A stretch of 64,000 bases of DNA from Domibacillus mangrovi (GCF_001906925.1 NZ_MRWQ01000004.1:1-64000), one strand, 5' to 3'. Numbered from the stretch's first letter, positions 11,595-22,385 are shown. Numbers and translations: made by a program. Notes: generated from the letters alone by a model not told the origin.

Positions 11595-12344
11595 TTGAAT
11601 AAAAGAACGCTTTCAATCCTGATTCTAGCTCTTTTTTCTGTATTGCTTGCTGGCTGTACAGAAGTCAATCAGGAAATTACAGCGGATAGTGAAGGATTTT
11701 GGAATGAGTATATTATTTACCCGCTTTCACTATTTATTACAAAAACGGCAGAAGTAGTCGGGGGATATGGGTTAGCCATCGTCTTTGTAACGATCATCAT
11801 CCGGATCATTATTTTGCCGCTCATGATCAAACAGACAAAAAGTGCTAAAGCGATGCAGCTGCTTCAGCCTGAAATGGCAAAGCTTAAAGAAAAATATAAG
11901 TCAAAAGATGCACAAACTCAGCAAAAACTGCAGCAGGAAACGATGGCATTGTTTCAAACACACGGTGTCAATCCAGTTGCGGGCTGTTTACCGCTCATCG
12001 TTCAGATGCCGATTATTATCGGTCTTTATCAGGCTATTATGAGAACAGGAGAAATTAAAAATCATACATTTCTCTGGTTCGATCTTGGTTCACCCGACAT
12101 TATCTTATCAATTCTTGCAGGTGTCTTTACATTCTTCCAGCAAAAAATGATGATGGCTGGAACAGCGAATCAAAACCCGCAGATGGCAATGATGCTCTGG
12201 CTTATGCCGGTTATGATTATCGTTTTCGGAATTACACTCCCAGCCGCGCTTTCATTGTATTGGGTTGTCGGTAGTATTTTTATGATTATTCAAACGTTCA
12301 TTATTAATGGACCGAACAAACCAAAAGACCCATCCATTACATAA
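11595..12344 (+). CDS. spoIIIJ: membrane protein insertase YidC/SpoIIIJ (lipoprotein)
   Basis: YidC/Oxa1-family insertase that places proteins in the membrane with or without SecYEG; the Bacillus SpoIIIJ paralogue also supports sporulation. It has 249 residues. The signal peptide ends in the lipobox LLAGC, so Cys20 is probably lipidated. About five transmembrane segments follow, with the cytoplasmic [18 protein letters not shown] loop. The start is TTG 11595 behind AGGGGGCG. Unusually, no jag/khpB gene follows: a strong terminator and then mnmE come next. Confidence 0.95.
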   Translation: MNKRTLSILILALFSVLLAGCTEVNQEITADSEGFWNEYIIYPLSLFITKTAEVVGGYGLAIVFVTIIIRIIILPLMIKQTKSAKAMQLLQPEMAKLKEKYKSKDAQTQQKLQQETMALFQTHGVNPVAGCLPLIVQMPIIIGLYQAIMRTGEIKNHTFLWFDLGSPDIILSILAGVFTFFQQKMMMAGTANQNPQMAMMLWLMPVMIIVFGITLPAALSLYWVVGSIFMIIQTFIINGPNKPKDPSIT

Positions 12345-12386
12345 CAAAAAGACATTGTCTCTTTAGAGGCAATGTCTTTTTGTTAT
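12343..12386 (+). terminator. strong bidirectional terminator after yidC
   Basis: Near-perfect stem AACAAAAAGACATTG/CAATGTCTTTTTGTT immediately after the yidC stop codon, with A and T tracts on either side. Confidence 0.9.
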
Positions 12387-12560
12387 GTAGGAAAAGGGGT
12401 ATTATTCCTTTTTTTTATTGGTTCTTTTTGGAGTTATCAACATGTGGATGAATTCCATCTTTTTTTCATCGTCTGGCTGTGGTATTCTATTTATTTAGGA
12501 AATGAAATTGAAGCCAATGGGCTATTATAGATAAAAAGTAAGCGGAGAGGGATGGATTGA

Positions 12561-13946
12561 ATGGATTTTGATACAATTGCAGCGATTTCGACGCCGTCTG
12601 GTGAGGGAGCGATTGCAATCGTCCGTTTAAGTGGCGATGCGGCCATTGAAATTGCCGATAAGGTATTTCGTGCACCTGGAAATAAAATATTGTCCACAGT
12701 GCCGACTCATACAATTCATTATGGCCATTTAATTGATCCATCCACAGGGCATAATGCGGAAGAAGTGATGGTTTCTATAATGAAAGGACCGAAAACTTTT
12801 ACACGTGAAGATGTCGTCGAAATCAATTGTCATGGAGGAATGACGGCAGTCAACCGTGTGCTACAAATTGTGTTGAATGAAGGAGCACGTCTAGCTGAAC
12901 CGGGAGAATTTACAAAACGTGCTTTTTTAAACGGGCGGATTGATTTATCACAAGCTGAAGCGGTTATGGACCTGATTCGTGCGAAAACGGATAAAGCGAT
13001 GAATGTTGCACTTAATCAAGTAGAAGGGCGCTTATCTAAGCTTATTCAAACATTGCGACAGGAAATTTTAGAAACACTTGCGCATGTAGAAGTGAACATT
13101 GATTACCCAGAATATGATGATGTGGAAGAAATGGCCCATGATGTACTTCTTGAGAAATCGCGGTTTGTTCAAATTGAAATTGAAAAACTTTTGAAGACAG
13201 CGGAACAGGGAAAAGTTTTACGTGAAGGATTGTCTACTGTTATTATAGGACGGCCAAATGTAGGGAAATCTTCTTTATTAAATGCCCTCGTTCAGGAAAA
13301 TAAAGCGATTGTAACTGATATACCGGGTACGACACGTGATATCATTGAAGAATACGTAAACGTACGCGGTGTACCGCTTAAACTTGTTGATACAGCCGGT
13401 ATTCGGGAAACGGAAGACATTGTTGAACAAATTGGTGTCGAACGCTCGCGTCAGGTGCTGGCAAAAGCAGATTTAATTTTATTCATGCTTAATTATTCAG
13501 ATGAATTAACGGCTGAAGATGAAGCGTTATTTGAAGTGATCAACACGATGAATGCAATTGTCATTGTCAATAAAACAGATTTGCCGCCGAAACTTAATAT
13601 GAACCGTGTGAAGGAATTAGCAGAGCATAAGAAGATACTGACAACATCACTGCTTGCAGAGCAAGGAATTGATGCGCTTGAAGAAGCGATTGCTGCATTA
13701 TTTTTCTCGGGTACTGTCGGTGCGCAGGATATGACGTACGTGTCAAATTCGCGTCATATCGCTTTGTTGAAACAGGCCCATTCATCGATTACAGATGCCA
13801 TTAATGGGGCAGAATCAGATGTGCCAATTGATATTATTCAAATTGATTTGACGAGAACGTGGGAATTGCTTGGTGAAATTATCGGTGAAAGTGTGCAGGA
13901 CGGGTTAATCAATCAACTGTTTTCGCAATTTTGTCTTGGGAAATAA
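12561..13946 (+). CDS. mnmE: tRNA uridine-5-carboxymethylaminomethyl modification GTPase MnmE
   Basis: With MnmG it installs the cmnm5 group at U34 of tRNAs reading NNA/NNG codons. It has 461 residues. The N-terminal tetrahydrofolate-binding region begins [15 protein letters not shown]. The G domain has GRPNVGKSS near 227 and [10 protein letters not shown], followed by NKTD. The C terminus is CLGK, the conserved end with the catalytic cysteine. ATG 12561 follows GGAGAGGG. It is probably co-transcribed with mnmG (27-bp gap). Confidence 0.98.
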   Translation: MDFDTIAAISTPSGEGAIAIVRLSGDAAIEIADKVFRAPGNKILSTVPTHTIHYGHLIDPSTGHNAEEVMVSIMKGPKTFTREDVVEINCHGGMTAVNRVLQIVLNEGARLAEPGEFTKRAFLNGRIDLSQAEAVMDLIRAKTDKAMNVALNQVEGRLSKLIQTLRQEILETLAHVEVNIDYPEYDDVEEMAHDVLLEKSRFVQIEIEKLLKTAEQGKVLREGLSTVIIGRPNVGKSSLLNALVQENKAIVTDIPGTTRDIIEEYVNVRGVPLKLVDTAGIRETEDIVEQIGVERSRQVLAKADLILFMLNYSDELTAEDEALFEVINTMNAIVIVNKTDLPPKLNMNRVKELAEHKKILTTSLLAEQGIDALEEAIAALFFSGTVGAQDMTYVSNSRHIALLKQAHSSITDAINGAESDVPIDIIQIDLTRTWELLGEIIGESVQDGLINQLFSQFCLGK

Positions 13947-13973
13947 ACGAGAAACAGGAAGGAAGAAATAGTT

Positions 13974-15866
13974 ATGAAACAATATGCAGCGGGAGAGTAT
14001 GATGTTATTGTCATTGGGGCTGGCCATGCGGGTGTAGAAGCGGGGCTAGCTTCAGCTCGTCTTGGCGCAAAAACGCTCATGATCACGCTCAATCTTGATA
14101 TGATTGCGTACATGCCATGTAACCCGTCTATTGGCGGACCAGCCAAAGGCGTCGTCGTGCGGGAAATTGACGCACTCGGCGGCGAAATGGGCAAAAATAT
14201 TGATAAAACGCATATTCAAATGCGTCTTTTGAATACGGGCAAAGGACCTGCTGTGCGTGCGCTGCGTGCGCAGGCAGATAAAGTGCTGTATCAGCAAGAA
14301 ATGAAAAAAACAATTGAGACCGAACCAAATGTAAAGATCATTCAAGGGAAAGTAGAGACGTTGATCGTAGAAGATGGTGTGTGCCGCGGTGTCATCACAC
14401 AAACGGGCGCCCGTTATGAAGCAAAAGCAGTTATCGTGACGACCGGTACGTTTTTGCGTGGTGAAATTATCATTGGTGAGTTGAAATATTCCAGTGGTCC
14501 GAACAATCAACAGCCTTCCATTCGCTTGTCTGAACATTTGCAGGAACTTGGATTTGAAATGAAGCGATTTAAAACAGGGACACCTCCGCGTATAAATAGC
14601 TTAACCATTGACTATTCAAAAACAGAAATCCAGCCAGGTGACGATGTGCCACGTGCATTCAGTTACGAAACAACTAAATTTATTACCGATCAAATGCCAT
14701 GCTGGCTCACGTATACAAGCCCTGAAACGCATCGTATAATTAATGCAAATTTGCACCGTTCGCCGATGCACTCAGGAATGATTGACGGAACAGGCACGAA
14801 ATACTGCCCATCGATTGAAGATAAAATTGTTCGTTTTAATGATAAGCCACGTCATCAAATTTTCCTTGAACCAGAAGGAAGAAATACGGAAGAAGTGTAT
14901 GTACAGGGGATGTCATCAAGTCTTCCGGAAGAAGTGCAAATGGAAATGGTCCGAAGTGTTCCAGGTTTGGAAAAAGCAGAGATGATGCGTGCGGGCTATG
15001 CCATTGAATATGATGCGATCGTTCCGAATCAGCTCTGGCCAACGCTTGAAACGAAGCGTGTGAAACAGCTTTATACAGCTGGTCAAATTAATGGAACGTC
15101 TGGGTACGAAGAAGCAGCTGCGCAAGGTTTAATGGCGGGCATTAATGCAGGATGCAGCGTACTTGGTAAGGAGGAAGTTATTTTGAACCGTTCTGATGCA
15201 TACATCGGTGTACTAATCGATGACCTTGTGACGAAAGGAACGACAGAACCGTACCGTTTGCTCACATCACGCGCGGAACACCGGCTCTTACTTCGTCACG
15301 ACAATGCGGATTTGCGTTTGACGGAAATTGGATATAACACTGGCCTTATTTCAGAAGAACGGTATCGTCGTTTTATAGGGAAAAAAGAAGCGATTATAGC
15401 GGAACTTGAACGGTTAAAAGTGACAATGATTAAACCGAATGAATATACACAGACTATCATTCGTGAAGCGGGTGGAAGTGAGTTGAAAGACGGTATTCGC
15501 GCCGCAGACCTGCTTCGCCGCACTGAAATGACGTATGAACATATTAAGCTGCTCACACCACCGGAAGTTCCACTTAGTGCGGATGAAGAAGAGCAGATTG
15601 AAATCCAAGTAAAATATGAAGGCTATATTGAAAAATCGCTCCAGCAAGTAGAGCGTATGAAAAAAATGGAGAATAAAAAGATTCCAGCTGATATTGATTA
15701 TGATGAAATTACAAATATCGCCAACGAAGCACGGACGAATTTAAAATTAGTGCGCCCGTTGTCTATTGCACAGGCTTCACGTATTTCAGGCGTCAATCCA
15801 GCTGACATTTCCATTTTGCTCGTCTATCTTGAACAAGGCCGTGTTGCACGGACGGGAAGCGAATAA
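13974..15866 (+). CDS. mnmG: tRNA uridine-5-carboxymethylaminomethyl modification enzyme MnmG
   Basis: The FAD-dependent partner of MnmE. It has 630 residues, the standard length. The FAD dinucleotide fold begins [16 protein letters not shown] near residue 10. The conserved [11 protein letters not shown] block lies near residue 45, and a [12 protein letters not shown] block in the second half. The C-terminal MnmE-interacting helical domain ends in the usual SxLxVYLEQG-like segment. ATG 13974 follows AGGAAGG. It forms an operon with mnmE and rsmG. Confidence 0.98.
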   Translation: MKQYAAGEYDVIVIGAGHAGVEAGLASARLGAKTLMITLNLDMIAYMPCNPSIGGPAKGVVVREIDALGGEMGKNIDKTHIQMRLLNTGKGPAVRALRAQADKVLYQQEMKKTIETEPNVKIIQGKVETLIVEDGVCRGVITQTGARYEAKAVIVTTGTFLRGEIIIGELKYSSGPNNQQPSIRLSEHLQELGFEMKRFKTGTPPRINSLTIDYSKTEIQPGDDVPRAFSYETTKFITDQMPCWLTYTSPETHRIINANLHRSPMHSGMIDGTGTKYCPSIEDKIVRFNDKPRHQIFLEPEGRNTEEVYVQGMSSSLPEEVQMEMVRSVPGLEKAEMMRAGYAIEYDAIVPNQLWPTLETKRVKQLYTAGQINGTSGYEEAAAQGLMAGINAGCSVLGKEEVILNRSDAYIGVLIDDLVTKGTTEPYRLLTSRAEHRLLLRHDNADLRLTEIGYNTGLISEERYRRFIGKKEAIIAELERLKVTMIKPNEYTQTIIREAGGSELKDGIRAADLLRRTEMTYEHIKLLTPPEVPLSADEEEQIEIQVKYEGYIEKSLQQVERMKKMENKKIPADIDYDEITNIANEARTNLKLVRPLSIAQASRISGVNPADISILLVYLEQGRVARTGSE

Positions 15867-15878
15867 GGAAGGTATTAT

Positions 15879-16595
15879 ATGAAAATCGATCAATTTCAAT
15901 TAAAGCTCGCAGAAAAAGGGATTTCTCTATCAAACGAGCAGATGAATCAATTTCATCATTATTATGAACTGCTCATCGAGTGGAATGAAAAAATGAATTT
16001 AACAGCCATTACAGAGCGGGAAGATGTATATGTGAAGCATTTTTATGACTCATTGACTGCTGCGATGTATATCGATTTAACGAAACCGCTCCGCATCTGT
16101 GATGTCGGTGCAGGAGCTGGTTTTCCGAGCATTCCGTTAAAAATCGCATTTCCTCAGCTCAACGTGACGATTATTGATTCGCTTAATAAACGAATTACCT
16201 TTTTAAACAAACTTGCTTCGGAATTGAAGCTAGAAAATGTTCATTTTGTACATGGCCGAGCAGAAGAAATGGGACAAAATCCGGCACATCGCGCACAGTA
16301 TGACATCGTTACAGCACGCGCGGTCGCTCGTATGTCCGTTTTAGCGGAGCTATGTCTTCCATTTGTGAAAAAGGGTGGTGCCTTTGTTGCGATGAAAGCC
16401 GCAAGCGCTGCTGATGAAATGGAGAATGCTTCAAAGGCGATTACCGTTCTTGGCGGGAAAACAGAAGACATTTTTTCATTTCGTCTTCCTATAGAAGACA
16501 GCGAGCGAACCATTATTGTGATCCGTAAAGAAAAAGAAACACCGAAAAAGTATCCGCGCAAACCGGGTACACCAAATAAAGCACCAATTGAATAA
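15879..16595 (+). CDS. rsmG: 16S rRNA (guanine-N7) methyltransferase RsmG
   Basis: SAM-dependent methyltransferase acting on the conserved G527 (E. coli numbering) of 16S rRNA; loss gives low-level streptomycin resistance. It has 238 residues. The SAM motif [13 protein letters not shown] lies near residue 75, followed by [17 protein letters not shown] 15879 is preceded by AAGGAAGG and lies 12 bp after the mnmG stop codon, so it is co-transcribed. The tail is proline- and lysine-rich. Confidence 0.97.
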   Translation: MKIDQFQLKLAEKGISLSNEQMNQFHHYYELLIEWNEKMNLTAITEREDVYVKHFYDSLTAAMYIDLTKPLRICDVGAGAGFPSIPLKIAFPQLNVTIIDSLNKRITFLNKLASELKLENVHFVHGRAEEMGQNPAHRAQYDIVTARAVARMSVLAELCLPFVKKGGAFVAMKAASAADEMENASKAITVLGGKTEDIFSFRLPIEDSERTIIVIRKEKETPKKYPRKPGTPNKAPIE

Positions 16596-16658
16596 TGCTA
16601 GCAGGAACAGAACGCGGCATGGCGAATACTATTTTGAGATGGAGAAGGTGGTGTAGTC

Positions 16659-17501
16659 ATGAAGCGTTCTTTTTCCCGTATATTCGGAGAGAAAAGTGAG
16701 TCGTTGTCTGCTGTAGAAATAGTGCCAGCAGATGAGGTGAGGGAACTTGCTGTGGAGTCGATCGAACCAAATCGGTTTCAGCCGCGTGTTGTCTTTCAAG
16801 AAGAGAAAATTCATGAGCTTGCGTCAACGATTGCCGTACATGGTATTATTCAGCCGATTGTCGTTCGTCAGCTAGAAGAAGACCGCTATGAAATTATTGC
16901 AGGTGAAAGAAGATATAGAGCGGCAATGAGTCTCGGACATTCTGCTGTTCCAGTCATCATACGTTCGTTTACAGATGAACAAACAGCGTCTGCAGCTTTA
17001 ATTGAAAATGTGCAACGTGAAGATTTATCGCCAATTGAAGAAGCAATTGCTTATAAAAAACTGCTCGATTTAAGCGAGATGACGCAGCAATCACTTGCAG
17101 CTGTGGTCGGAAAAAGTCAGTCGTTTATTGCGAATAAGCTTCGTCTGTTAAAGCTGCCGGAAGATGTACAGCAGGCAGTTGCTGAGAGACAGATTACAGA
17201 ACGGCATGCACGCGCTTTACTACCACTCAAACAACCACAGATACAAAGTGATTTGCTGCAAATCATACAAGCAAAACAGTTGAATGTGAAGCAAACAGAA
17301 GACCGTGTTTTGAAAATAATCGAAAAAGAACAGCCGAAGCCGCGTAAAAAATCGGTCAGCCGTGATATTCGTATTGCGGTCAATACGATCCGGCAGTCGC
17401 TCTCGCTCGTCCAGCAGAGCGGTATTAATGTAGAGCAGTCGGAAGAGGAAAGCGATGAATTTTATCGGATTACGATTCAAATACCGAAAAAACCGAGATA
17501 A
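16659..17501 (+). CDS. noc: nucleoid occlusion protein Noc
   Basis: A ParB-family CTP-binding DNA clamp that blocks Z-ring assembly over the chromosome. It has 280 residues. The N-terminal segment, basic and with hydrophobic residues (KRSFSRIFG), is the membrane-anchoring amphipathic helix of this family. The CTP-binding GERRYRAA motif is near residue 85, ENVQREDLSPIEEA near 115, and the helix-turn-helix is in TQQSLAAVVGKSQSFIANKLRLL. It is the Noc rather than Spo0J paralogue because of this N terminus and its place between rsmG and soj. No Noc-binding site (ATTTCCCGGGAAAT) was noticed nearby. Confidence 0.95.
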   Translation: MKRSFSRIFGEKSESLSAVEIVPADEVRELAVESIEPNRFQPRVVFQEEKIHELASTIAVHGIIQPIVVRQLEEDRYEIIAGERRYRAAMSLGHSAVPVIIRSFTDEQTASAALIENVQREDLSPIEEAIAYKKLLDLSEMTQQSLAAVVGKSQSFIANKLRLLKLPEDVQQAVAERQITERHARALLPLKQPQIQSDLLQIIQAKQLNVKQTEDRVLKIIEKEQPKPRKKSVSRDIRIAVNTIRQSLSLVQQSGINVEQSEEESDEFYRITIQIPKKPR

Positions 17502-17508
17502 TGGCGAA

Positions 17509-17558
17509 TAAAAAGCCTTTTTTTGCTAATCATCTAGTCAAAAAACGGCTTTTTTCTT
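17509..17558 (+). terminator. terminator after noc
   Basis: Stem AAAGCCTTTTTT/AAAAAACGGCTTT followed by T residues; nearly symmetrical, so it may act both ways. Confidence 0.7.
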
Positions 17559-17638
17559 ATGGAAAAAAGGCAAAATGGTAGTCGTTTTGTTAGAATAAGA
17601 AATAGATAACACCGACAGATGAAAGAAGGTGAATTCCA

Positions 17639-18400
17639 TTGGGAAAAGTAATTGCAATCGCTAATCAAAAAGGCGGTGTAGGTAAAACAACAACATCCGT
17701 TAATCTAGGGGCTTCTCTCGCCTCATTGAACAAGAAAGTATTGCTTCTTGATATCGATCCCCAAGGCAATGCGACGAGTGGTGTTGGTATTGAAAAAACC
17801 CTTGTTGAACAGTGTATTTATGATGTACTTATCGACGATGTAGAACTGGTAGATGTCATAAAGCCGACAACAGCAGAAGGGATGTACTCCGTTCCTGCCA
17901 CGATTTCGTTAGCCGGGGCAGAAATTGAACTCGTTTCTGCCCGTACACGTGAAAAGCGACTTAAAAAAGCGATTGAACCCCTTCGCGACAGCTTTGATTA
18001 CATATTAATCGACTGCCCCCCATCGCTAGGATTATTAACTATAAACGCATTAACGGCAGCCGATTCGGTCTTAATACCTGTTCAATGTGAATATTACGCA
18101 CTTGAAGGATTAAACCAGTTGTTAAACACTGTGAGTCTTGTTCAAAAGCATTTAAACAAGGATTTATATATTGAAGGTGTACTGCTCACGATGTTTGATG
18201 CACGGACAAATTTGAGCATTCAAGTTGTCGAAGAAGTGAAAAAGTATTTTCAGGATAAAGTATATCAAACTGTCATTCCACGCAATGTGCGCTTAAGTGA
18301 AGCCCCAAGTCATGGAAAGCCAGTTATGCTTTACGATGTCCGTTCACGCGGTGCAGAAGTGTATCTTGATTTCGCGAAAGAGGTGGCAGTACATGGCTAA
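17639..18400 (+). CDS. soj: chromosome segregation ATPase Soj/ParA
   Basis: A ParA-type ATPase that binds DNA nonspecifically and, with Spo0J/parS, controls origin segregation and DnaA activity. It has 253 residues, the same as B. subtilis Soj. The deviant Walker [15 protein letters not shown] starts at about residue 10, with [12 protein letters not shown] and DCPPSLG further on. The start is TTG 17639 behind GAAGGTG; no ATG is suitably placed. The stop overlaps the spo0J start by 8 bp, indicating coupled translation. Confidence 0.97.
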   Translation: MGKVIAIANQKGGVGKTTTSVNLGASLASLNKKVLLLDIDPQGNATSGVGIEKTLVEQCIYDVLIDDVELVDVIKPTTAEGMYSVPATISLAGAEIELVSARTREKRLKKAIEPLRDSFDYILIDCPPSLGLLTINALTAADSVLIPVQCEYYALEGLNQLLNTVSLVQKHLNKDLYIEGVLLTMFDARTNLSIQVVEEVKKYFQDKVYQTVIPRNVRLSEAPSHGKPVMLYDVRSRGAEVYLDFAKEVAVHG

Positions 18401-19241
18401 AGGACTTGGAAAAGGTTTGGATGCGCTTTTTAAAGATTTAGGAACGGACAATGATAATAACGTTCAAGATATTTCTGTTAAAGACATCCGCCCGAATCCG
18501 CATCAGCCAAGGAAGTTTTTCAATGAAGAAGCAATTGAAGAACTAAAGCAGTCCATTCAATCACATGGTATCATGCAACCGATCATACTTCGAAAAAGTA
18601 TTAAAGGCTATGAAATTGTCGCCGGTGAGCGTCGGTACCGTGCTGCAAAAGCTGCTGGCTTAGCAGAAGTACCGGCTATTGTGAAGGAATTGACGGAAGA
18701 GCAAATGATGGAACTCGCACTTATTGAAAACTTGCAACGTGAAGATTTAACGGTCATGGAAGAAGCAGTGGCTTATCAAATGCTTATCGATAAATTAAAT
18801 TTTACACAGGCGGAGCTTGCTGCAAGGATCGGGAAAAGCCGTCCTCACATTGCGAACTATGTCCGTTTGCTTGGATTGCCAGCTGAAATTCAAGTTTATA
18901 TTGCTGAAGGAAAGCTTTCGATGGGACATGCCCGCGCACTTCTAGGTGTGAAACAAAAGGATCAGCAAAATGAAATAGCACAAAAAGCGCTATATGAAGG
19001 CTGGACGGTGCGCCAAATGGAGAACTGGATTCGCCAACTAAACGAAAATGTTTCACGTGAAACAAAAACGGTGAAGAAAGATCTATTTATCATTGACCGG
19101 GAAGAAGCCCTGCGCGCACGTTTTGGTACACGGGTGCAAATCCATCAGTCAAAAAGTGGTGAAAAGGGAAAAATTGAAATTGAATATATGTCTATCGATG
19201 ATTTAAACCGTATATTAGAAATATTGAACCAAGAGGAATAG
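18393..19241 (+). CDS. spo0J: chromosome partitioning protein Spo0J/ParB
   Basis: A CTP-dependent DNA clamp loaded at parS that spreads, recruits SMC and regulates Soj. It has 282 residues from ATG 18393, which overlaps the soj stop; the longer frame upstream lies inside soj. The N terminus [13 protein letters not shown] is the Soj-stimulating peptide. [13 protein letters not shown] (CTP site), [14 protein letters not shown] and a helix-turn-helix follow. A perfect parS site is embedded near codons 219-224, encoding NVSRET, as in other bacilli. Confidence 0.98.
   Translation: MAKGLGKGLDALFKDLGTDNDNNVQDISVKDIRPNPHQPRKFFNEEAIEELKQSIQSHGIMQPIILRKSIKGYEIVAGERRYRAAKAAGLAEVPAIVKELTEEQMMELALIENLQREDLTVMEEAVAYQMLIDKLNFTQAELAARIGKSRPHIANYVRLLGLPAEIQVYIAEGKLSMGHARALLGVKQKDQQNEIAQKALYEGWTVRQMENWIRQLNENVSRETKTVKKDLFIIDREEALRARFGTRVQIHQSKSGEKGKIEIEYMSIDDLNRILEILNQEE
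19049..19064. other. parS site inside spo0J
   Basis: Exact palindrome TGTTTCACGTGAAACA, the Bacillus parS consensus. Confidence 0.97.
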
Positions 19242-19286
19242 AGTGTCTTGTCTTTGCCCTCATGTACGAAAAACAGACACATTTAA

Positions 19287-19320
19287 GATCAGGCGCATAG
19301 CTGTAAATAAGCGCCTGATC
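19287..19320. terminator. terminator-like hairpin after spo0J
   Basis: Perfect GC-containing stem GATCAGGCGC/GCGCCTGATC with a 14-base loop. There is no T-run on the plus strand, so its role as a terminator is uncertain. Confidence 0.45.
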
Positions 19321-19366
19321 CTGTTAAAATAGTGACAAATTAAGAAGCAGAACAGGAGGGCTTGTT

Positions 19367-20287
19367 TTGGAAGAATCATCATTATCGACATACCAGCGTG
19401 CCCTCGAAAAATTATGGGCTAAATTTACGAATGAAGAGACATGGCTTGCGTTTGGTGAAGGAACGATTAAAATTGCGTTAACGATTCTCGCTGCCATGGT
19501 TATTGTGAAAGTTGGCAAACTTGCGGTCCGTAACTTTTTCGTGATACGTTCGAAAGCGCCGCTTACCTTCTCAGAACGACGCGAAAATACACTTTTGAAA
19601 TTGACTGAAAATGTATTAGCATACGTAGTCTATTTTATTGCGCTTGTTAATGTACTGGCTATTTTATCGTTTGATGTGAAAGGATTAATTGCTGGTGCTG
19701 GTGTGCTTGGTTTAGCGATTGGTTTTGGTGCACAGAACTTGGTCCGTGACATCATCACCGGATTTTTTATTATTTTTGAAGATCAGTTTTCCGTCGGTGA
19801 TTTTGTTCGCATTGGCCAGTTTGAAGGAACGGTTGAAGAAATCGGACTCCGCACAACGAAAATTAAAAACTGGACGGGTGAATTACATATTTTACCGAAT
19901 GGAAGTATCGTTGAAGTGACGAATTTTTCGCTTCACAACAGTGTAGCCGTTGTTGATGTGAGCATTGCTTATGAAGAAAACATCGCGGAAGCTGAACAGG
20001 TTATTGGTGAACTTCTTGAAACGCTTCAAGCGAAATATACAGAGATCGTTTCAACACCGAAACTGTTAGGCATTCAAATGCTTGCTGCATCAGACGTAAC
20101 ACTCCGGATTACAGCGGAAACAACGCCGATGAATCATTATTATGTTGCCCGTATGATTCGGAAAGATATAAAATTATGCTTAGATGATCACGGTATTGAA
20201 ATTCCGTATCCGCGTATGGTCATGTATTCAAAAACAGACGAACCGGAAATGGATCAGAAGAAGTCGAAAAGCGGGGGGACAGCTTGA
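19367..20287 (+). CDS. small-conductance mechanosensitive channel, MscS family
   Basis: A membrane channel opened by membrane tension, protecting against hypo-osmotic shock. It has 306 residues. Hydrophobic helices lie near 25-50, 80-100 and 105-130. The pore helix is the glycine/alanine-rich AGAGVLGLAIGFGAQNLVRD, diagnostic of MscS TM3. The beta domain (EDQFSVGDFVRIGQFEGTVEEIGLRTTKIK) follows, and a soluble C-terminal vestibule. TTG 19367 lies behind AGGAGGG. Its stop overlaps the next gene in a TGATG junction. In Bacillus the gene at this position is often called yyaD or ykuT-like; I give no symbol. Confidence 0.93.
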   Translation: MEESSLSTYQRALEKLWAKFTNEETWLAFGEGTIKIALTILAAMVIVKVGKLAVRNFFVIRSKAPLTFSERRENTLLKLTENVLAYVVYFIALVNVLAILSFDVKGLIAGAGVLGLAIGFGAQNLVRDIITGFFIIFEDQFSVGDFVRIGQFEGTVEEIGLRTTKIKNWTGELHILPNGSIVEVTNFSLHNSVAVVDVSIAYEENIAEAEQVIGELLETLQAKYTEIVSTPKLLGIQMLAASDVTLRITAETTPMNHYYVARMIRKDIKLCLDDHGIEIPYPRMVMYSKTDEPEMDQKKSKSGGTA

Positions 20288-20487
20288 TGGAAGAGAAGCA
20301 ATTTGAATTAAACAATGTTGTTGAAATGAAAAAACCCCATCCGTGCGGTACGAACCGGTGGAAAATTATCCGTCTCGGCATGGATATCCGCATTAAATGT
20401 GAAGGCTGCGGCCATAGTGTCATGCTACCGCGTCGTGAATTTGCAAAAAAAATGAAAAAAGTACTCGAACAGAGCAGCGGCGAATGA
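20287..20487 (+). CDS. DUF951 family small protein (YyzM-like)
   Basis: A 66-residue protein of the DUF951 family, conserved beside spo0J, mscS and ychF. Visible features are the block KKPHPCGTNRWKI and the pair CEGCGHSVMLPRREF, which with the first cysteine could bind zinc. Its biochemical function is not known to me. ATG 20287 overlaps the mscS stop (TGATG); a TTG one codon earlier is the other possible start. A terminator begins within its last codons. Confidence 0.88.
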   Translation: MEEKQFELNNVVEMKKPHPCGTNRWKIIRLGMDIRIKCEGCGHSVMLPRREFAKKMKKVLEQSSGE

Positions 20488-20501
20488 GCCGCTCTTTTTT
20501 T
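20472..20501 (+). terminator. terminator overlapping the DUF951 stop
   Basis: Stem AGCGGC/GCCGCT with the stop codon in the loop region, followed by eight T. Confidence 0.85.
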
Positions 20502-20657
20502 GTGAAATTGCCTTTTTCCCCCTCAGTCCATATAATAGGGAAAGGTTGAAAATATAATTTCGTTCGTAGGCCCGTAGGAAGCGGGTTACGAAGGCGTTTA
20601 GCAAGTTGTTGTGAATATGGGTATTTAATCCATTTAAGAAAATAAGGAGTGAATAAT

Positions 20658-21758
20658 ATGGCATTAACAGCAGGAATTGTTGGTCTTCCAAATGTTGGTA
20701 AATCAACTTTATTTAACGCGATTACAAAAGCAGGAGCAGAATCGGCGAACTATCCGTTCTGTACAATTGACCCGAACGTCGGCATTGTAGAAGTACCGGA
20801 TGAGCGCCTCGCGAAATTGACAGAAATGGTAACGCCGAAAAAGACGGTCCCGACTGCCTTTGAATTTACTGATATTGCGGGCATCGTAAAAGGAGCCAGT
20901 AAAGGAGAAGGCCTTGGCAATAAATTTTTGTCTCACATTCGGGAAGTCGATGCAATCTGTCAGGTTGTCCGTTGTTTTGATGATGAAAATATTACACACG
21001 TATCTGGAAAGGTTGATCCAATTGACGACATCGAAGTCATTAACCTTGAATTAATTCTTGCTGACCTTGAATCTGTGGACAAACGTCTAGCGCGTGTAGT
21101 AAAACTGGCAAAGCAAAAAGACAAAGATGCAGTAGCAGAACATGACGTGCTCGTGATCATAAAAGAGGCACTTGAAGCGGACAAGCCTGCCCGCTCTATT
21201 GAATTCACAGACGATCAGCAAAAAATTGTAAAACAACTACATTTACTTACGTCGAAGCCAATGCTGTATGTAGCAAATGTAAGTGAAGAAGAAATTGCAG
21301 ACCCATCTGGCAACGAGTATGTACAAAGGGTACGGAACTATGCAGAAAATGAAGGATCTGAACTCATCGTTATCTGTGCAAAAGTGGAAGAAGAAATTGC
21401 AGAGCTAGATGAAGATGAAAAAGCAATGTTTTTAGAGGAACTTGGCATTGAGCAATCAGGTCTTGATCAATTAATTAAAGCGGCGTATTCCTTGCTAGGT
21501 CTTGCTACATATTTTACAGCAGGTGTGCAGGAAGTAAGAGCATGGACGTTTCGCCACGGTATGAAAGCGCCCCAATGTGCAGGTATTATCCATACCGACT
21601 TCGAACGTGGATTCATTCGTGCTGAAACCGTTTCTTATGAAGATCTTGTGTCAAATGGTTCAATGACAGCAGCTAAGGAAGCGGGAAAAGTGCGTCTTGA
21701 AGGAAAAGAGTATGTGATGAAAGACGGAGACGTTGTTCATTTCCGCTTTAATGTATAA
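20658..21758 (+). CDS. ychF: redox-regulated ribosome-binding ATPase YchF/EngD
   Basis: An OBG-family P-loop NTPase that prefers ATP and binds the 50S subunit. It has 366 residues, the usual length. G1 is GLPNVGKSTLF (from residue 8), G3 is DIAGIVKGASKGEGLGNKFL, and the C-terminal TGS domain ends KDGDVVHFRFNV. ATG 20658 is preferred over the in-frame GTG nine bases upstream because AAGGAG is correctly spaced to the ATG. It stands alone between terminators. Confidence 0.97.
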   Translation: MALTAGIVGLPNVGKSTLFNAITKAGAESANYPFCTIDPNVGIVEVPDERLAKLTEMVTPKKTVPTAFEFTDIAGIVKGASKGEGLGNKFLSHIREVDAICQVVRCFDDENITHVSGKVDPIDDIEVINLELILADLESVDKRLARVVKLAKQKDKDAVAEHDVLVIIKEALEADKPARSIEFTDDQQKIVKQLHLLTSKPMLYVANVSEEEIADPSGNEYVQRVRNYAENEGSELIVICAKVEEEIAELDEDEKAMFLEELGIEQSGLDQLIKAAYSLLGLATYFTAGVQEVRAWTFRHGMKAPQCAGIIHTDFERGFIRAETVSYEDLVSNGSMTAAKEAGKVRLEGKEYVMKDGDVVHFRFNV

Positions 21759-21766
21759 AAGAAGGT

Positions 21767-21804
21767 GTCTGTCTCGAAATTTAATTTTGAGGCAGACTTT
21801 TTTT
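21767..21804 (+). terminator. ychF terminator
   Basis: Stem GTCTGTCTC/GAGGCAGAC followed by seven T. Confidence 0.85.
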
Positions 21805-21969
21805 GTAAGGAAGGTATGAGGTGTGAAAGGTATAAGTTATATGGTCTTGCTTGTTGCTTTTCTATTTATGATGGTGCCCCGTATAAACTGATGCCATGAA
21901 TAACTTCTCATAAAATCAATTGTTAGATAATATTGCGTTGTTGAGAATTTTGTGTTATAATTTCAACTT

Positions 21970-22024
21970 GTGAGTAATGAAAACTTACTCCTTGCTCTTT
22001 GGGAATCAAAGGGCCGCATAGTCC
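21970..22024 (+). promoter_or_regulatory. rpsF leader structure, possible S6:S18 autoregulatory site
   Basis: Two successive hairpins, GAGTAA/TTACTC (21972-21990) and CTTTG-GGAAT-CAAAG (about 21997-22011), are followed by GGGCCGCATAGTCC and then the rpsF ribosome-binding site. The S6:S18 complex is known to bind a hairpin with an exposed CCG in rpsF leaders of many bacteria. The CCG and position fit, but I have not matched the full consensus. Confidence 0.4.
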
Positions 22025-22042
22025 ACGAGGAGGTGAACGAAG

Positions 22043-22336
22043 ATGAGAAAGTACGAATTCATGTACATTATCCGCCCAAACATTGAAGATGAAGCGAAAA
22101 AAGCGCTAGTTGAGCGTTTTGATGGTATCCTTACTTCTAATGGTGCGGAGATCATCGATTCAAAAGATTGGGGTAAACGCCGTTTAGCATACGAAATCAA
22201 TGATTTCCGTGAAGGCTTCTACCAACTTATTCATGCTAAAGCTGAAAATGCAGCAGCAGTTGAAGAGTTTGACCGTCTTGCGAAAATCAGTGATGACATT
22301 ATCCGTCATATCGTTGTTAAAGAAGAAGAAAAATAA
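22043..22336 (+). CDS. rpsF: 30S ribosomal protein bS6
   Basis: A 97-residue small-subunit protein that forms a heterodimer with S18 on the platform. The family pattern [24 protein letters not shown] and the acidic tail EEEEK are present. ATG 22043 follows AGGAGGTG. It is the first gene of the rpsF-ssb-rpsR operon; a parS site lies in the gap before ssb. Confidence 0.98.
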   Translation: MRKYEFMYIIRPNIEDEAKKALVERFDGILTSNGAEIIDSKDWGKRRLAYEINDFREGFYQLIHAKAENAAAVEEFDRLAKISDDIIRHIVVKEEEK

Positions 22337-22369
22337 TCATAACGTAATAAATACACATCTTTTTCAACA

Positions 22370-22385
22370 TGTTTCACGTGAAACA
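22370..22385. other. parS site between rpsF and ssb
   Basis: Exact TGTTTCACGTGAAACA, intergenic and extended symmetrically by one base on each side (A...T). Confidence 0.97.

Noticed and set aside
14052-14537. 161-codon open frame antisense to mnmG
   Set aside because: Shadow of a strongly conserved gene; no ribosome-binding site and unlikely composition.
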